From positions 1 through 64,000 of the forward strand of contig JAJPJX010000177.1 in assembly GCA_021324015.1 (NCBI GenBank): a DNA stretch of 64,000 bases, written 5' to 3'. Below, piece by piece: positions 16,163 through 25,098 of this stretch; position 1 is the stretch's first letter; each line of letters opens with the position of its first letter. Origin of the DNA: Solibacteraceae bacterium. GTDB lineage: Bacteria > Acidobacteriota > Terriglobia > Bryobacterales > Bryobacteraceae. The notes beneath the pieces were generated by a model. It ran no database searches. It was not told the DNA's origin and saw only the letters and a program-made list of their open reading frames with translations. The translations under genes and the position numbers were made by a program.

Positions 16163-17425
16163 TTACTCGTAACGAATTGCTTCGATGGGGTCCAACCTCG
16201 CGGCCTGTACGGCCGGATAAATCCCGAACAATAGCCCGATAAATACGGATACGCCGAAGGCCACCGCGATCGAGGACGTGGTCACCACCGTAGACCAGCC
16301 CGCCGCCGAGGCGATGATGCGCGAAAGCGTGAATCCGAAACCGATGCCGATCAGCCCGCCCACGATGGAGATAAGCACCGCCTCGGTGAGGAACTGGCGA
16401 ACGATATCGCCCTGGCGGGCGCCGATGGCGCGCCGGATGCCGATCTCGCGGGTGCGCTCCAGCACCGTGGCGAGCATGATGTTCATGATTCCGATGCCGC
16501 CCACCAGCAGCGAAATCCCGGCGATGCAGATCATCACGATGTTAAAGATAAACTGCGTGCGGCGGCGCTCCTCGAGCAGCCCGGCGGGCACCACCACGGT
16601 GAAATCGCCCGCGTCCTTGTGGGTGGCCGAAAGAATGGCGCGCACCACGTTGGCGGTCTCGACCGAGTCGGTGGTGGGGGTGACCTTCATGTAGATGCCG
16701 TCGATCTCGTCTTTCAGATAGCTGGTATTGTCCTCGAACCGGCGCATCACCGTGTTCAGCGGAGCGATCACCAGGTTGTTGCGGTTGAGCGCCTGCAAGC
16801 CTTCCACGTCGGTGTCGCCGGAGGCCTGCGGCGTCAGCACGCCGATGACCTGCAGCCACGTGTCGTTCACCTTGACGTACTTGCCAATGGCGTCGTCAAA
16901 GCCCAACAGGTTCACTTTGGCCGTGTCGCCCAGCACGCACACCGGCGTCGAGCGCTTGTTCTCTTCCTCGGTGAAGAACCGCCCGGCGATCAGCTTCAGG
17001 CTATTGATCTCCGTGAAATTGGGCAGGACGCCGATCAACTGCGGCGGCTCCTGCGCGGTTTTCGGCAGCACGCGCTGAGGCTTGAAACGCTTGCGCGGCG
17101 TCATGGCCTCCACGCCCTGCACGTTTTCCGAAATCGCGCGGAAGTCGCGGAAGGTGAGGCCCGGCGAAATGGCGCGCACGGTCTGGAGTTCGTTGCGGTC
17201 CACCGCCTCACGGGCTTCGATGATGATGTTGTTCACGCCCAACTGGTCAATGAAACTCATCATCTCCTTCTGCGCGCCCGCGGTGATGGACAGCATGGCC
17301 ACCACGGCGCCGACGCCGAAGATCATGCCCAGCATGGTGAGCAGGCTGCGCAGCTTGTGCGCCAGGAGGCTCGAAAGCCCCATGAACAATTCCGGCAGAA
17401 TTCCGGAGATCAGAGGAATGTTCAC
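16163..17425 (-). CDS. MacB/FtsX-type ABC transporter permease without fused ATPase
   Basis: Inner-membrane mechanotransmission-type permease of 420 residues with the MacB topology: one N-terminal transmembrane helix (about 20-50), a large periplasmic domain (about 55-275), then three helices (about 290-320, 340-375, 385-410) containing GIGIMNIMLATVLERTREIG, the conserved FtsX segment. In true MacB an ATPase domain precedes the first helix; here it is absent, and no separate ATP-binding gene lies in the operon or elsewhere in the window. The GTG start overlaps the stop of the upstream adaptor gene by 4 nt. It must work with an ATPase encoded elsewhere or be non-canonical. Confidence 0.9.
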   Translation of the reverse strand: MNIPLISGILPELFMGLSSLLAHKLRSLLTMLGMIFGVGAVVAMLSITAGAQKEMMSFIDQLGVNNIIIEAREAVDRNELQTVRAISPGLTFRDFRAISENVQGVEAMTPRKRFKPQRVLPKTAQEPPQLIGVLPNFTEINSLKLIAGRFFTEEENKRSTPVCVLGDTAKVNLLGFDDAIGKYVKVNDTWLQVIGVLTPQASGDTDVEGLQALNRNNLVIAPLNTVMRRFEDNTSYLKDEIDGIYMKVTPTTDSVETANVVRAILSATHKDAGDFTVVVPAGLLEERRRTQFIFNIVMICIAGISLLVGGIGIMNIMLATVLERTREIGIRRAIGARQGDIVRQFLTEAVLISIVGGLIGIGFGFTLSRIIASAAGWSTVVTTSSIAVAFGVSVFIGLLFGIYPAVQAARLDPIEAIRYE

Positions 17426-19305
17426 TTGGTCGCTCCTCCCGGCATGGTGCCCATGGCGCCGCCGCCCTTGCTCTTGCGTTCTCCCTTCTTGGCGTTCTGC
17501 TTGGCGTTGGGATCGGCCAGGGCCACCAACTCGCCGGGTTTGACTCCTCCCGAGAGCACCATAACCGATTCGCTGCGCCGGGCTACCTGCACGGGCCGCT
17601 CCTCGAACCGGCCGAGGCGCTGCACATATACCACGGTCTGGCCGGCCCTGTCGAAGACCGCCTGCACCGGCACGTGCAGCGCATTGGGAATCCTCTCCAC
17701 CGTGATTTCGATGTCCGCCAGCAGTCCCGGCCGCAGCAGCACCTGAAGCTGGGAGTCCTCCTCAGGCGGCAGGGGCAGCCTGGCGTTGGCCCTGTCCTGC
17801 TCGGTAAACTGACCCACGGCTACGGAGGACACGCGCAGCAGGTCGAGTGGATTGCCGCCCTCGGGGGTGAGCGGTGTGCCGCCCGGCGCGGCGGGACGAC
17901 CCGCCATGCCGCCGGCCCCGCCGGAAGCCTGCATGGCCCGGCGCGCCTGGGCCAGCGCCCGCTGCTGCTCTTCGGGGGTGGCCTGTTCCAGGCGTTTGCC
18001 GCCCAAAGCCTTCTCAAGCTCCTTTTGGAAGCGCAGGCGGTCCGCCGGCTGCGCACCGCCGCGGCCGCCCGCTGCTTCGGGTCCGCCGGGAGCGCCCGGC
18101 GTCATACCCTGCCCCCCGGCCATGCCCTGCCCCTGCATGCCGCCGGGAGCCGCCCCGGGGGCGCCCGCCATTCCCGGGCTTGCCGGCATGGCGGCCATCC
18201 CGCCCGGACCGCCCGGCAGCGACGGCGCGGCGGGGCTGCGCTTGGCGTTCCGCTCGGCGGTCTGCATGATTTTCTCGACTTCAGCCGGCTTCATGCCCAG
18301 GCCGGTGAGCAATTGGCGCATGTCGATGGAAAAAATGACGTCGAACTTCTTAGCCGGATCCCCGGAGAAGACGTTGGAGCTAGCGGTGCCGCTCATGCCC
18401 TTGATCTTGCCGCGGAACTGCTTGTCCGGCACCGCATCCAGCGTGATGAGCACATCCTGCCCCTCATGCAGATTGGCGCGGTCCAGTTCGCCCACCTTGG
18501 CCACCAGTTCCAGCTCGGAAAGATCCAGGACGTCGGCCACCGGAATACCCGGCTGCAGGGTGTCGCCCTCCCGAATGTCCGGGATCTGCTGCCCGAACAT
18601 GAAAAATCCCGTGCGGTTCTGCCGGATGGCCACCAGCCCGGTCATGGGGGAAAGCACCTTGGCCTGGGCGATGCGCTGCTGCTCGCGGCGCACATCGATC
18701 ATGGCCTTGTTGCGCTGTTCCTTGAGCACCGCCAGTTGGGCCAGGGCCTGTTCCTGCCGCGAACGGATGTCGCTCTGCAACTGCAACAGCCGGCGGCGCT
18801 GCTCCTCCAGGGTGAGCAGGTTCTTCTTGGCGTCGATGGCGGAGATGATGTCGTTGCGCTGGACTTCGAGTTCGGCGCGGCGCACCCCGTAGCGGGTATG
18901 TAGCAGATCCACCTGGTCCTGGTTGCTGCGCATGGCCAGGTCGGCTTCGGCTTTCTTGATCTGCTCGTCGGTCTGCTCGACCTCGAGCATGGTCTCTTCG
19001 AGCTGCGCGCGGCGCTCGGAATCGTCAAACTCCACGATCAGGTCTTTTTCATGGGCCAGGCTGCCCATAGGGGCCAGGCGCGTCACCTGCACGGTGCTGA
19101 ACAGGTTGGGAGCCGAGAGCGTCACCGAGCGCACCGCCCGCAGCTCGCCGCGGGTGTAGGAACGGATCACCACGTCCCCCCGCAGCACCTTGGTGGTGGC
19201 CACGTGCTCCTGCCGCTGCGGCAGTTGCTGGAAGAAGCGGTAACCGCCCCAGGCCGCGGCCAGGAGGATCGCTACTCCGGTAAGGCGAATGAGGACTTTT
19301 TTCAT
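17422..19305 (-). CDS. HlyD/MacA-type periplasmic adaptor with a Gly/Met/Pro-rich insert
   Basis: Membrane-fusion protein linking the permease to the TolC-like channel. The 627 residues begin with a membrane anchor (4-26), then a half lipoyl/barrel motif (VATTKVLRGDVVIRSYTRGEL), a long coiled-coil hairpin (about 95-205, rich in Gln, Glu and Arg), and the returning lipoyl half (VLSPMTGLVAIRQNRTG). About residues 345-480 form an insert rich in Gly, Met, Pro and Ala (for example GMQGQGMAGGQGM), unusual for this family. The C-terminal barrel and membrane-proximal parts resume near 500 (LRPGLLADIEITVERIPNALHVP). The stop overlaps the permease start by 4 nt. This is the third of three adaptor genes in a row. 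Confidence 0.88.
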   Translation of the reverse strand: MKKVLIRLTGVAILLAAAWGGYRFFQQLPQRQEHVATTKVLRGDVVIRSYTRGELRAVRSVTLSAPNLFSTVQVTRLAPMGSLAHEKDLIVEFDDSERRAQLEETMLEVEQTDEQIKKAEADLAMRSNQDQVDLLHTRYGVRRAELEVQRNDIISAIDAKKNLLTLEEQRRRLLQLQSDIRSRQEQALAQLAVLKEQRNKAMIDVRREQQRIAQAKVLSPMTGLVAIRQNRTGFFMFGQQIPDIREGDTLQPGIPVADVLDLSELELVAKVGELDRANLHEGQDVLITLDAVPDKQFRGKIKGMSGTASSNVFSGDPAKKFDVIFSIDMRQLLTGLGMKPAEVEKIMQTAERNAKRSPAAPSLPGGPGGMAAMPASPGMAGAPGAAPGGMQGQGMAGGQGMTPGAPGGPEAAGGRGGAQPADRLRFQKELEKALGGKRLEQATPEEQQRALAQARRAMQASGGAGGMAGRPAAPGGTPLTPEGGNPLDLLRVSSVAVGQFTEQDRANARLPLPPEEDSQLQVLLRPGLLADIEITVERIPNALHVPVQAVFDRAGQTVVYVQRLGRFEERPVQVARRSESVMVLSGGVKPGELVALADPNAKQNAKKGERKSKGGGAMGTMPGGATK

Positions 19306-19323
19306 GAAGCTGCCCGCCGGGTC

Positions 19324-20631
19324 CTACAACTTTTTCTTGGCGCGTCTGGCGGCTTCGGCCGGATTCTCGAGAGTCACCAGGTCGCCTTCTTTCAGCCCGC
19401 TCAGCACCACCAGGTCATCTTCATTGCGTTTGCCCACGGTGATGTGGCGGATTTGGAAGTGCTGGCCCCTCTGGATCCACACGGCCGGCTTGCCCTGATC
19501 GGCGAAGCTGGCGCGCGTGGGAATCAGCAGGGCGTTGGGATCGCGCTCGATGATAATCTCCGCAGAGGCGCTCATGCCGGGGCGCAGGCGCGGATCCAGG
19601 TTCTTCAAAGTCGCGCGCGCCGGGAAGGTTTTTTCCGAGGTCCCCATGCCCTTGAAGATCAGGGCGGCGATGGGGCTAATCCAGTCCAGGTCGCCCACGA
19701 ACTCCTTTTCCGGGATGGCGTCCACGCGCATGCGGACGTGCTGGCCGAGCTTCAGCTTGCCGCGGTCCACTTCCTCCAGCTTGAGATCGACGTACATCTC
19801 CGAAAGGTCCGGGATTTCCGCGATGGCCGCGCCGGTCCAGGCGCGGTCGCCCTCTGTGAACGGCGGCGGAGACTGGCCGAAGGAGCCTCCCGAACGGAAG
19901 TTCGGGAGGAGGTTGACAATCCCGTCGTTGGGGGCGCGAATCACCATCTTGGAGAGATAGCCCTTGGCCAGTTGCACATCGTGCTCGGTCTTGTCTTTCT
20001 TTTCCGCCAGACGGTCCAGGTCCGCCTTGTGCGACACCCCGCGAGAGTTGATGGTGGTCTTGACCTGACCCAACGCGCCCTCGGCCACACCCACGTCGAT
20101 GCGGTTCTTGGCGCCCTCGATTTCCGAGAGAATCTCGGCTTTGCTGGCCTCCAGCTTGGCGCGCTCGACGTTGTACTCGGAGGACATCAGGTTCATCTTG
20201 TCCATCTCGTTGTCGATCTGCTGGGAGGCCTTGGTCTGCACGATCTCGCTGTCCACCGTGCGCACGCTGGTGGTGCGCTCGATGTAGTTCTCTTCCTGCT
20301 GCACCGGGTCGAACTCCACCACCACGTCGCCCTTCTTGACCGGCTTGCCGGATTCGGCGAGCTTGACGATCTGCGGATTGGGGACCTGCGGCGCCGTGAG
20401 GATCACCGAACGCGTACTCTTGATTTCTCCGCGCGTGCGCACGCTGATGATGAAATCCCCGCGCCGCACCCGCGCCACGGGTACGTCCACCTCCGTGGTG
20501 CCGGTATAACGCCAGGCAGCGTACATGCCCGCCACTCCCGCGAATCCCACGATGCCGAGGATGATCATCCTCCGCTTTCTCGCCTGCGCGGTCTGGCCGA
20601 GTCTCTGTTTGGGCTTGATATCCTTCGACAT
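19324..20631 (-). CDS. HlyD-family periplasmic adaptor, standard length
   Basis: A 435-residue adaptor of the same type as its two neighbours but without low-complexity inserts. It has a basic N-terminus, a transmembrane helix at residues 21-41, a first lipoyl/barrel part (VPVARVRRGDFIISVRTRGEI), coiled coil (about 100-185) and second lipoyl half (VIRAPNDGIVNLLP). A barrel domain follows (LRPGMSASAEIIIERDPNALLIPTRA-like sequence) and a C-terminal domain (VVLSGLKEGDLVTLENP). It lies 18 nt before the third adaptor and 32 nt after the first. Its similarity to the third adaptor suggests an old duplication, and mixed adaptor hexamers are possible. Confidence 0.88.
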   Translation of the reverse strand: MSKDIKPKQRLGQTAQARKRRMIILGIVGFAGVAGMYAAWRYTGTTEVDVPVARVRRGDFIISVRTRGEIKSTRSVILTAPQVPNPQIVKLAESGKPVKKGDVVVEFDPVQQEENYIERTTSVRTVDSEIVQTKASQQIDNEMDKMNLMSSEYNVERAKLEASKAEILSEIEGAKNRIDVGVAEGALGQVKTTINSRGVSHKADLDRLAEKKDKTEHDVQLAKGYLSKMVIRAPNDGIVNLLPNFRSGGSFGQSPPPFTEGDRAWTGAAIAEIPDLSEMYVDLKLEEVDRGKLKLGQHVRMRVDAIPEKEFVGDLDWISPIAALIFKGMGTSEKTFPARATLKNLDPRLRPGMSASAEIIIERDPNALLIPTRASFADQGKPAVWIQRGQHFQIRHITVGKRNEDDLVVLSGLKEGDLVTLENPAEAARRAKKKL

Positions 20632-20663
20632 GCGGTTCCTTTGCAGCCGTTGCGGAGCCCTGG

Positions 20664-22481
20664 CTACGGGGTCCCCTGTGGCGGCGGCTCAGCCGCCAGA
20701 ACATCCCCGTTGTTTAAGCCGGACCGCACCGCGACGGCCACGTGGTTGGCGAGCCCCAGTTCCACCTCCCGGCGGATCCAGCCGGTAGGACTTTGCAGAA
20801 ACACGAACGGGCGGTGCGTCTCCCGGTCATAAAAGATCGATTCGAGTGGGGCGATGGTGGCGTCGCTCGCGGTGCCGAGCGCGATGCCGGCACTGGCCGT
20901 CAGGTCCGGCAGCACCCGCGGGTCCAGCGCGTCCAGCCGCAGCCGTACGGGGATCTCCCGCACGTAGTTCGGGCGCCATCCGCCCGGCTTGGTCATGGCG
21001 CCGATGCCGATGACCGTCGCCGGCAACGTCACTTCCGGATAGGCGTCCAGCCGGATGTTGGCCTTCATGCCCAGGCGCAGCAGTTCGCTGTCGGCCTGGT
21101 TCACGGTCGCATTCATCACCATGGAACTGGGGTCCACTACCGTCATGAACATTTGCCCGGAGTGCACTTCGTCGCCCTGCTGCACCTGCCCGAATTCGCC
21201 GCCCCGCCACACCGTCTGCATCACCACGATGCCGTCGATGGGCGCTTTGAGCAGCAGTTTGTCCACGTTGACCTTGGCCCGGTCGTATTCAATCCGCGCC
21301 TGGTCGCGGTCGATTTCCGCGGCGCGCAGCTCGGATTTCTGCGAGACGTCCAGCAACCGGGACTCGTCCTGCAACTGCTTGTATTTGGCGCGCGCCTCCT
21401 GCACGTTCAGCTTGAAGTTTTCCGACTCGATGGCGGAGCGCACCTCGATGGTTTTCAAGTCCAGCAGGGCCTTGTCCAGGTCCGCTTTGGCCGAGCGCAC
21501 CAACTGGTCGTGAGCATACTTCGCCACGGCCTGGTCGGCTTTGAGCTTCTTGATGTTGGCATCCAACTGGTCAAGCGACGCCTTGTAGTCGTCCAGGCGC
21601 AGAAGTTGATACTGCCGGTCGAACTCGGCCACCACGTCGCCCTTTTTGACGCGGGCGCCGGGCTTGGCCAGGTTCAGCAGGATCAGTGAAAAGTCGCCGG
21701 CCATACCGCTCGCGCCGCTGCTGCCCGGCCCGCCCCCGGGAAGGTTGCCGAAAGTCGAACCCATGTCCGCGCTGGGGATGGCCAGGCTGCCCGCCGTCCG
21801 GCTGCCGATTGTATCCGAGGCTTTCTTGGCGACCGCCGTGCCGGTGTCGCTGAAACGGTTGGTGGTGCCGCGCAACGCCCCGAGGCTGGAGGCCGTCTGC
21901 GTCTGCGCCGCGCCCGCCGTGCCGGTATCGCCGGAAGACGAAGAAGACGACGAAGAAGAACTGGAACTGCTGGACGCATCGTTCCCCAACAGGCTGGTGG
22001 AGGTCGAAGAGGACGTGCCCGACGTGGAACTGGAGCTCGAGCTGGAGCTGGAACTCGACGAACTGCTGCTGGAGCTGGAGGAACTCGAGCTGCTCGAAGA
22101 CGTGGTAGTGCCCACCAGCGAACTTTGGCGTCCCCGGCCGCTCCGGCTGCCTCGCAGCCGCGGCGCCATCACCGCCGCGAACCGTTCCGCCTGGATCACC
22201 CCCGCCACCCGAATGGAATCGCGCAGCTCCCCGACAGTCACCCGGACGGTCCGCGTGGCCGCCGCGGCTGGTTTGGCCGTCTGCGCCGCCTTCTGCATGC
22301 GGAGCTTCCAGAGCAGGCCGGCTCCGGCCACAAGCACCACGCCCAGAACCACCCAAAGCCCGATCTTGCGGGGCCTTTTGGGCGCCGGATGCACAACGGC
22401 GGGAGGGGGTGGGACTACCTGCGGGGATACTCCACTGCGGAACCCCGCCTCCACAGGATTTGGTGCGGATGCGCTACTCAT
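20664..22481 (-). CDS. HlyD-family periplasmic adaptor with polyserine tracts
   Basis: First gene of the export operon, 605 residues. A Pro-rich cytoplasmic N-terminus (20-39) precedes one membrane helix (41-59) and the start of the barrel/lipoyl unit (VRVTVGELRDSIRVAGVIQAERFAAVM, about 79-105 in pieces). Then come 25 consecutive serines (128-152), a Ser/Thr spacer and a second run of 14 serines (170-183), followed by a Gly/Ser/Ala-rich stretch to about 255. Standard adaptor sequence resumes with KPGARVKKGDVVAEFDRQ, coiled coil, LLKAPIDGIVVMQ and the barrel domain. The inserted region lies where the first lipoyl half should continue, at the adaptor tip or surface. Upstream (22660-22665) a perfect TTGACA on the minus strand is a candidate -35. 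Confidence 0.87.
   Translation of the reverse strand: MSSASAPNPVEAGFRSGVSPQVVPPPPAVVHPAPKRPRKIGLWVVLGVVLVAGAGLLWKLRMQKAAQTAKPAAAATRTVRVTVGELRDSIRVAGVIQAERFAAVMAPRLRGSRSGRGRQSSLVGTTTSSSSSSSSSSSSSSSSSSSSSSSSSTSGTSSSTSTSLLGNDASSSSSSSSSSSSSSGDTGTAGAAQTQTASSLGALRGTTNRFSDTGTAVAKKASDTIGSRTAGSLAIPSADMGSTFGNLPGGGPGSSGASGMAGDFSLILLNLAKPGARVKKGDVVAEFDRQYQLLRLDDYKASLDQLDANIKKLKADQAVAKYAHDQLVRSAKADLDKALLDLKTIEVRSAIESENFKLNVQEARAKYKQLQDESRLLDVSQKSELRAAEIDRDQARIEYDRAKVNVDKLLLKAPIDGIVVMQTVWRGGEFGQVQQGDEVHSGQMFMTVVDPSSMVMNATVNQADSELLRLGMKANIRLDAYPEVTLPATVIGIGAMTKPGGWRPNYVREIPVRLRLDALDPRVLPDLTASAGIALGTASDATIAPLESIFYDRETHRPFVFLQSPTGWIRREVELGLANHVAVAVRSGLNNGDVLAAEPPPQGTP
21933..22100 (-). repeat. Polyserine-coding tracts (25 + 14 codons)
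   Basis: Positions 22100-22026 encode 25 serines and 21974-21933 encode 14. The codons are a mixture of TCC, TCG, TCT, AGC and AGT, so this is not one simple trinucleotide repeat. Since TCN and AGY codons cannot interconvert by one base change, the mixture argues that serine identity is kept by selection rather than by recent slippage. Confidence 0.9.
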
Positions 22482-22721
22482 CGCCTGGCTGCCAACTTCC
22501 TTTCACCCGTTCCAGCGTACTTCCCGTTACACGGATCGTTTCCTGGGGCCGCAACAAAAAAAGACGCTCCGTGTTGAACAAAGGTTAGCTTCCGGTGGAA
22601 ATAAACTTCTCCTTCTTCAATCCTTTGGAAATCAATAGTTTCCATCCTGTCGCCAACGATGTCAAGACGGGCGTTTTCCGGCCGCGAAACGGTTCCTCCG
22701 TCCGTGCTATGGTGAAAGACG
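22482..22721. promoter_or_regulatory. Divergent intergenic region between the export operon and scpA
   Basis: This 240-base gap holds the promoters of two divergent operons. Minus strand: TTGACA at 22665-22660 with only weak -10 matches 17-19 bases on, and the inverted arms ggaaa (22627-22631) and tttcc (22639-22643) near that position. Plus strand: the extended -10 TGCTATGGT at 22705-22713, ending 9 bases before the scpA GTG. No reading frame or RNA gene was seen here. Confidence 0.4.
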
Positions 22722-23504
22722 GTGTCTTCTCCGCTGAATTTTCACCTGGAGCGCTATGAGGGTCCGCTGGACCTACTGCTGGACCTCATCCGCAAGCAGC
22801 AGATCGACATCCGGGACATCCCCATCGCCACCATCACCGCGCAATACCTGGAATACCTGGAGAAGGCCCGGGAGCTGGATATCGATCTGGGCGCGGAATT
22901 TGTCTACATGGCCGCCACCCTCATTCATATCAAGTCCCGGATGTTGCTGCCGCGCGACCCGGAACTCGATAAGGATCACCCCGAGGAGGACCCCCGGCAG
23001 GAACTGGTGGACCGCCTGCTGGAGCACGAGAAATTCAAGAACGCCGCCGAGATGCTGCAGCAGAAGCGCCTGATCGAGGAGAACGTCTGGTCCAACCCCC
23101 AGATCCAGTCATTTCTCTCCGATGAGGAAGATCCGGGGCTGGCCATCACCCTGTACGATCTGGTCAAGGCCTTCGGAGACCTGCTGGAGCGGGCCAAGAA
23201 CCGCCCGGTCTACGAGGTCGCCGGGGCGGATGTGGGCGTGGCCGACATGATCCAATATTTGCGGTCGGCTCTGGAGAGCGCCGGAGACCAGCCGGTGTTC
23301 ATCCTGCGTATCGCCGAGCAGCAGCGCAGCCTGCGCGCCATGATCGCCCTGTTCCTGGCGGTCCTGGAGATGGTCAAGATGCAGGCCGTGGTCATCACCC
23401 AGAAGGACCTATTTGGCGAAATCGCGCTCGAGAGGCACAAGCTGTTCGATACGGTCTTCTCCTCCGAACAGCCCATGATCGCCATCGAAAAAGACTACAC
23501 GTAA
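22722..23504 (+). CDS. scpA: Segregation and condensation protein A
   Basis: Kleisin subunit of the bacterial SMC-ScpAB condensin, needed for chromosome compaction and segregation. The 260 residues open with FHLERYEGPLDLLLDLIRKQ, the diagnostic ScpA N-terminus that binds the SMC neck, and contain YMAATLIHIKSRMLLP. The C-terminal winged-helix part ends KLFDTVFSSEQPMIAIEKDYT. The GTG at 22722 was chosen because it begins directly before the conserved segment; an ATG at 22709 is in another frame. There is no good Shine-Dalgarno sequence, and a -10-like element ends 9 bases upstream, so the mRNA may be leaderless. scpB follows after 5 nt. Confidence 0.95.
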   Translation: MSSPLNFHLERYEGPLDLLLDLIRKQQIDIRDIPIATITAQYLEYLEKARELDIDLGAEFVYMAATLIHIKSRMLLPRDPELDKDHPEEDPRQELVDRLLEHEKFKNAAEMLQQKRLIEENVWSNPQIQSFLSDEEDPGLAITLYDLVKAFGDLLERAKNRPVYEVAGADVGVADMIQYLRSALESAGDQPVFILRIAEQQRSLRAMIALFLAVLEMVKMQAVVITQKDLFGEIALERHKLFDTVFSSEQPMIAIEKDYT

Positions 23505-23509
23505 AGGGC

Positions 23510-24349
23510 ATGGAAGAGAACGAGGTAGTACCCCCCGGCGACCAGGCTGCCGGCGCCGGCGCCCCCGAGGCGGCCGTTCCGAACGACGCGGCGCCCGCGG
23601 AAGCGTCCGCCGCGCCCTCCCCGGAACCCATCGCCGCCGAGGAGCTGTTCGCCCCGGCAGGCGAGGAGCCCGCCGCCGTTTCCACCGAAGACGCGCAGCT
23701 CAAAGCGGTGCTCGAGGCCATCATCTACGTGGCCGACGACCCGCTTTCGCCGGCGCAGATCGCCATGGCTCTCGAGCAGCCGCGCGAGCGCGTCGAGCGC
23801 CTGATCCAGGAACTCATCGGGGAACTGGAAAAGCCCTGGCACGGCGTCACCATCCGCGAAGTAGCCGGCGGCTTCAAGATGACCACCAAGCCGGAACACC
23901 ACGACGCCGTGCGCAGCTTCGTCAAGAGCCTCAAGCCGCCGCTGAAACTCTCCCTGCCGGCCCTGGAGACCCTGGCGGTGATCGCGTACAAGCAACCCGT
24001 CACCGGGCCGGAAATCATGGAGATCCGCGGCGTGCAGGGCGCGGGCGTGCTCAAGACGCTGCTGGACCGGAAACTGATCGCCGTGGCGGGCCGCAAAAAC
24101 GTGATCGGCAAACCCATTCTGTACAAAACCACCAAGGAATTCCTGGTGCAGTTCGGCCTTAAAGACCTGAGCGAGCTGCCCTCCCTCAAGGAGTTCGAAG
24201 AGATCCGGCGGATGGCCCTCTCCGACAGCGAAGCGCCGCCGGCAACCGCAGAAGCGGCTCCACCCGAGGAGGCTCCCGCTGCCCCGCCGCCGGCCGAGGC
24301 GGCCGCCCCCCCGGCGCCCGCTCCGGATGCGGGCCAGAGCGCCGACTGA
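23510..24349 (+). CDS. scpB: Segregation and condensation protein B
   Basis: ScpB dimers bind ScpA and complete the condensin with SMC. The winged-helix core spans about residues 60-225 (QLKAVLEAIIYVADDPLSPAQ, LSLPALETLAVIAYKQPVTG, RGVQGAGVLKTLLDRKLI), matching the family well. The 279-residue protein has an acidic, Ala/Pro-rich N-terminal extension of about 58 residues and a similar C-terminal tail (about 235-279), both probably disordered and absent from short ScpB proteins. The stop overlaps the rluB ATG by one base (TGATG), so the three genes are translated together. Confidence 0.95.
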   Translation: MEENEVVPPGDQAAGAGAPEAAVPNDAAPAEASAAPSPEPIAAEELFAPAGEEPAAVSTEDAQLKAVLEAIIYVADDPLSPAQIAMALEQPRERVERLIQELIGELEKPWHGVTIREVAGGFKMTTKPEHHDAVRSFVKSLKPPLKLSLPALETLAVIAYKQPVTGPEIMEIRGVQGAGVLKTLLDRKLIAVAGRKNVIGKPILYKTTKEFLVQFGLKDLSELPSLKEFEEIRRMALSDSEAPPATAEAAPPEEAPAAPPPAEAAAPPAPAPDAGQSAD

Positions 24350-25098
24350 TGCCGGAGGAGCGCCTCCAAAAGATCCTTTCGCGGGCCGGCGTGGCCTCCC
24401 GCCGGAAGGCGGAGCAGTTGATCCTCGAGGGCCGCGTGCGGGTCAACGGCGCCGTGGTGACCGAACTGGGCTCCAAAGCCGACCTGGAGCGCGACCACAT
24501 CAAGGTGGACGGCCGCCTGCTGCACACTCCCCGGCAACTCCTGTACATTGCGCTCCACAAGCCGGACAACGTGGTGACCACCGTGCAGGATCCGCAGCAC
24601 CGCACGACGGTCATGGACCTGTTGCACCGCGTCCGGGAGCGGGTCTATCCGGTGGGACGCCTGGACTACCATAGCGAAGGTCTGCTGCTGCTCACCAACG
24701 ACGGCGAATTCGCCCACGCTCTGACTTCCGCCGCCACGCACATCCCCAAAACCTACGTAGTGAAAATCAATGGAACCCTGACTGCCGAACAGGAGCAAGA
24801 GTTTCGCGACGGCATTCCCTTGGGCGGACGCCGCACCGCTCCCGCCGGTCTGCGCCTGCTGCGCCGCGCCGACAACTCCTGGTACGAGGTGCGCCTGGTG
24901 GAAGGTCGCAACCAGCAGATCCGCATCATGTTCAAGCACTTCGGAAGGCTGGTGGAGAAACTCAAACGCGTGCAAATCGGCTTCCTGGAACTGGGGACCC
25001 TAAAGCCCGGCGAGTTCCGCCACCTCGCGCCCGCCGAAGTCGCGCGTTTCCAGAACCTGATTCACCGCCGTGAGGCGGTCCGGCGCAAACCCGCATGA
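24349..25098 (+). CDS. rluB: 23S rRNA pseudouridine synthase, RluB/RsuA family
   Basis: Isomerises a uridine in ribosomal RNA to pseudouridine; RluB acts on 23S rRNA near position 2605 in E. coli. The 249 residues contain an S4 RNA-binding domain (about 1-60, LQKILSRAGVASRRKAEQLI) and the catalytic domain with GRLDYHSEGLLLLTNDG, in which Asp106 is the catalytic residue. The C-terminal strand VEGRNQQIRIMFKHFG is also conserved. The order scpA-scpB-rluB is a known conserved neighbourhood. The choice of RluB over RsuA or RluF rests on that context and the S4 domain, so the exact target base is uncertain. Confidence 0.9.
   Translation: MPEERLQKILSRAGVASRRKAEQLILEGRVRVNGAVVTELGSKADLERDHIKVDGRLLHTPRQLLYIALHKPDNVVTTVQDPQHRTTVMDLLHRVRERVYPVGRLDYHSEGLLLLTNDGEFAHALTSAATHIPKTYVVKINGTLTAEQEQEFRDGIPLGGRRTAPAGLRLLRRADNSWYEVRLVEGRNQQIRIMFKHFGRLVEKLKRVQIGFLELGTLKPGEFRHLAPAEVARFQNLIHRREAVRRKPA

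Noticed and set aside
21933-22118. Purine-rich repetitive stretch that might be a simple-sequence microsatellite
   Set aside because: It is the in-frame polyserine tract with mixed codons, not a single repeat unit.
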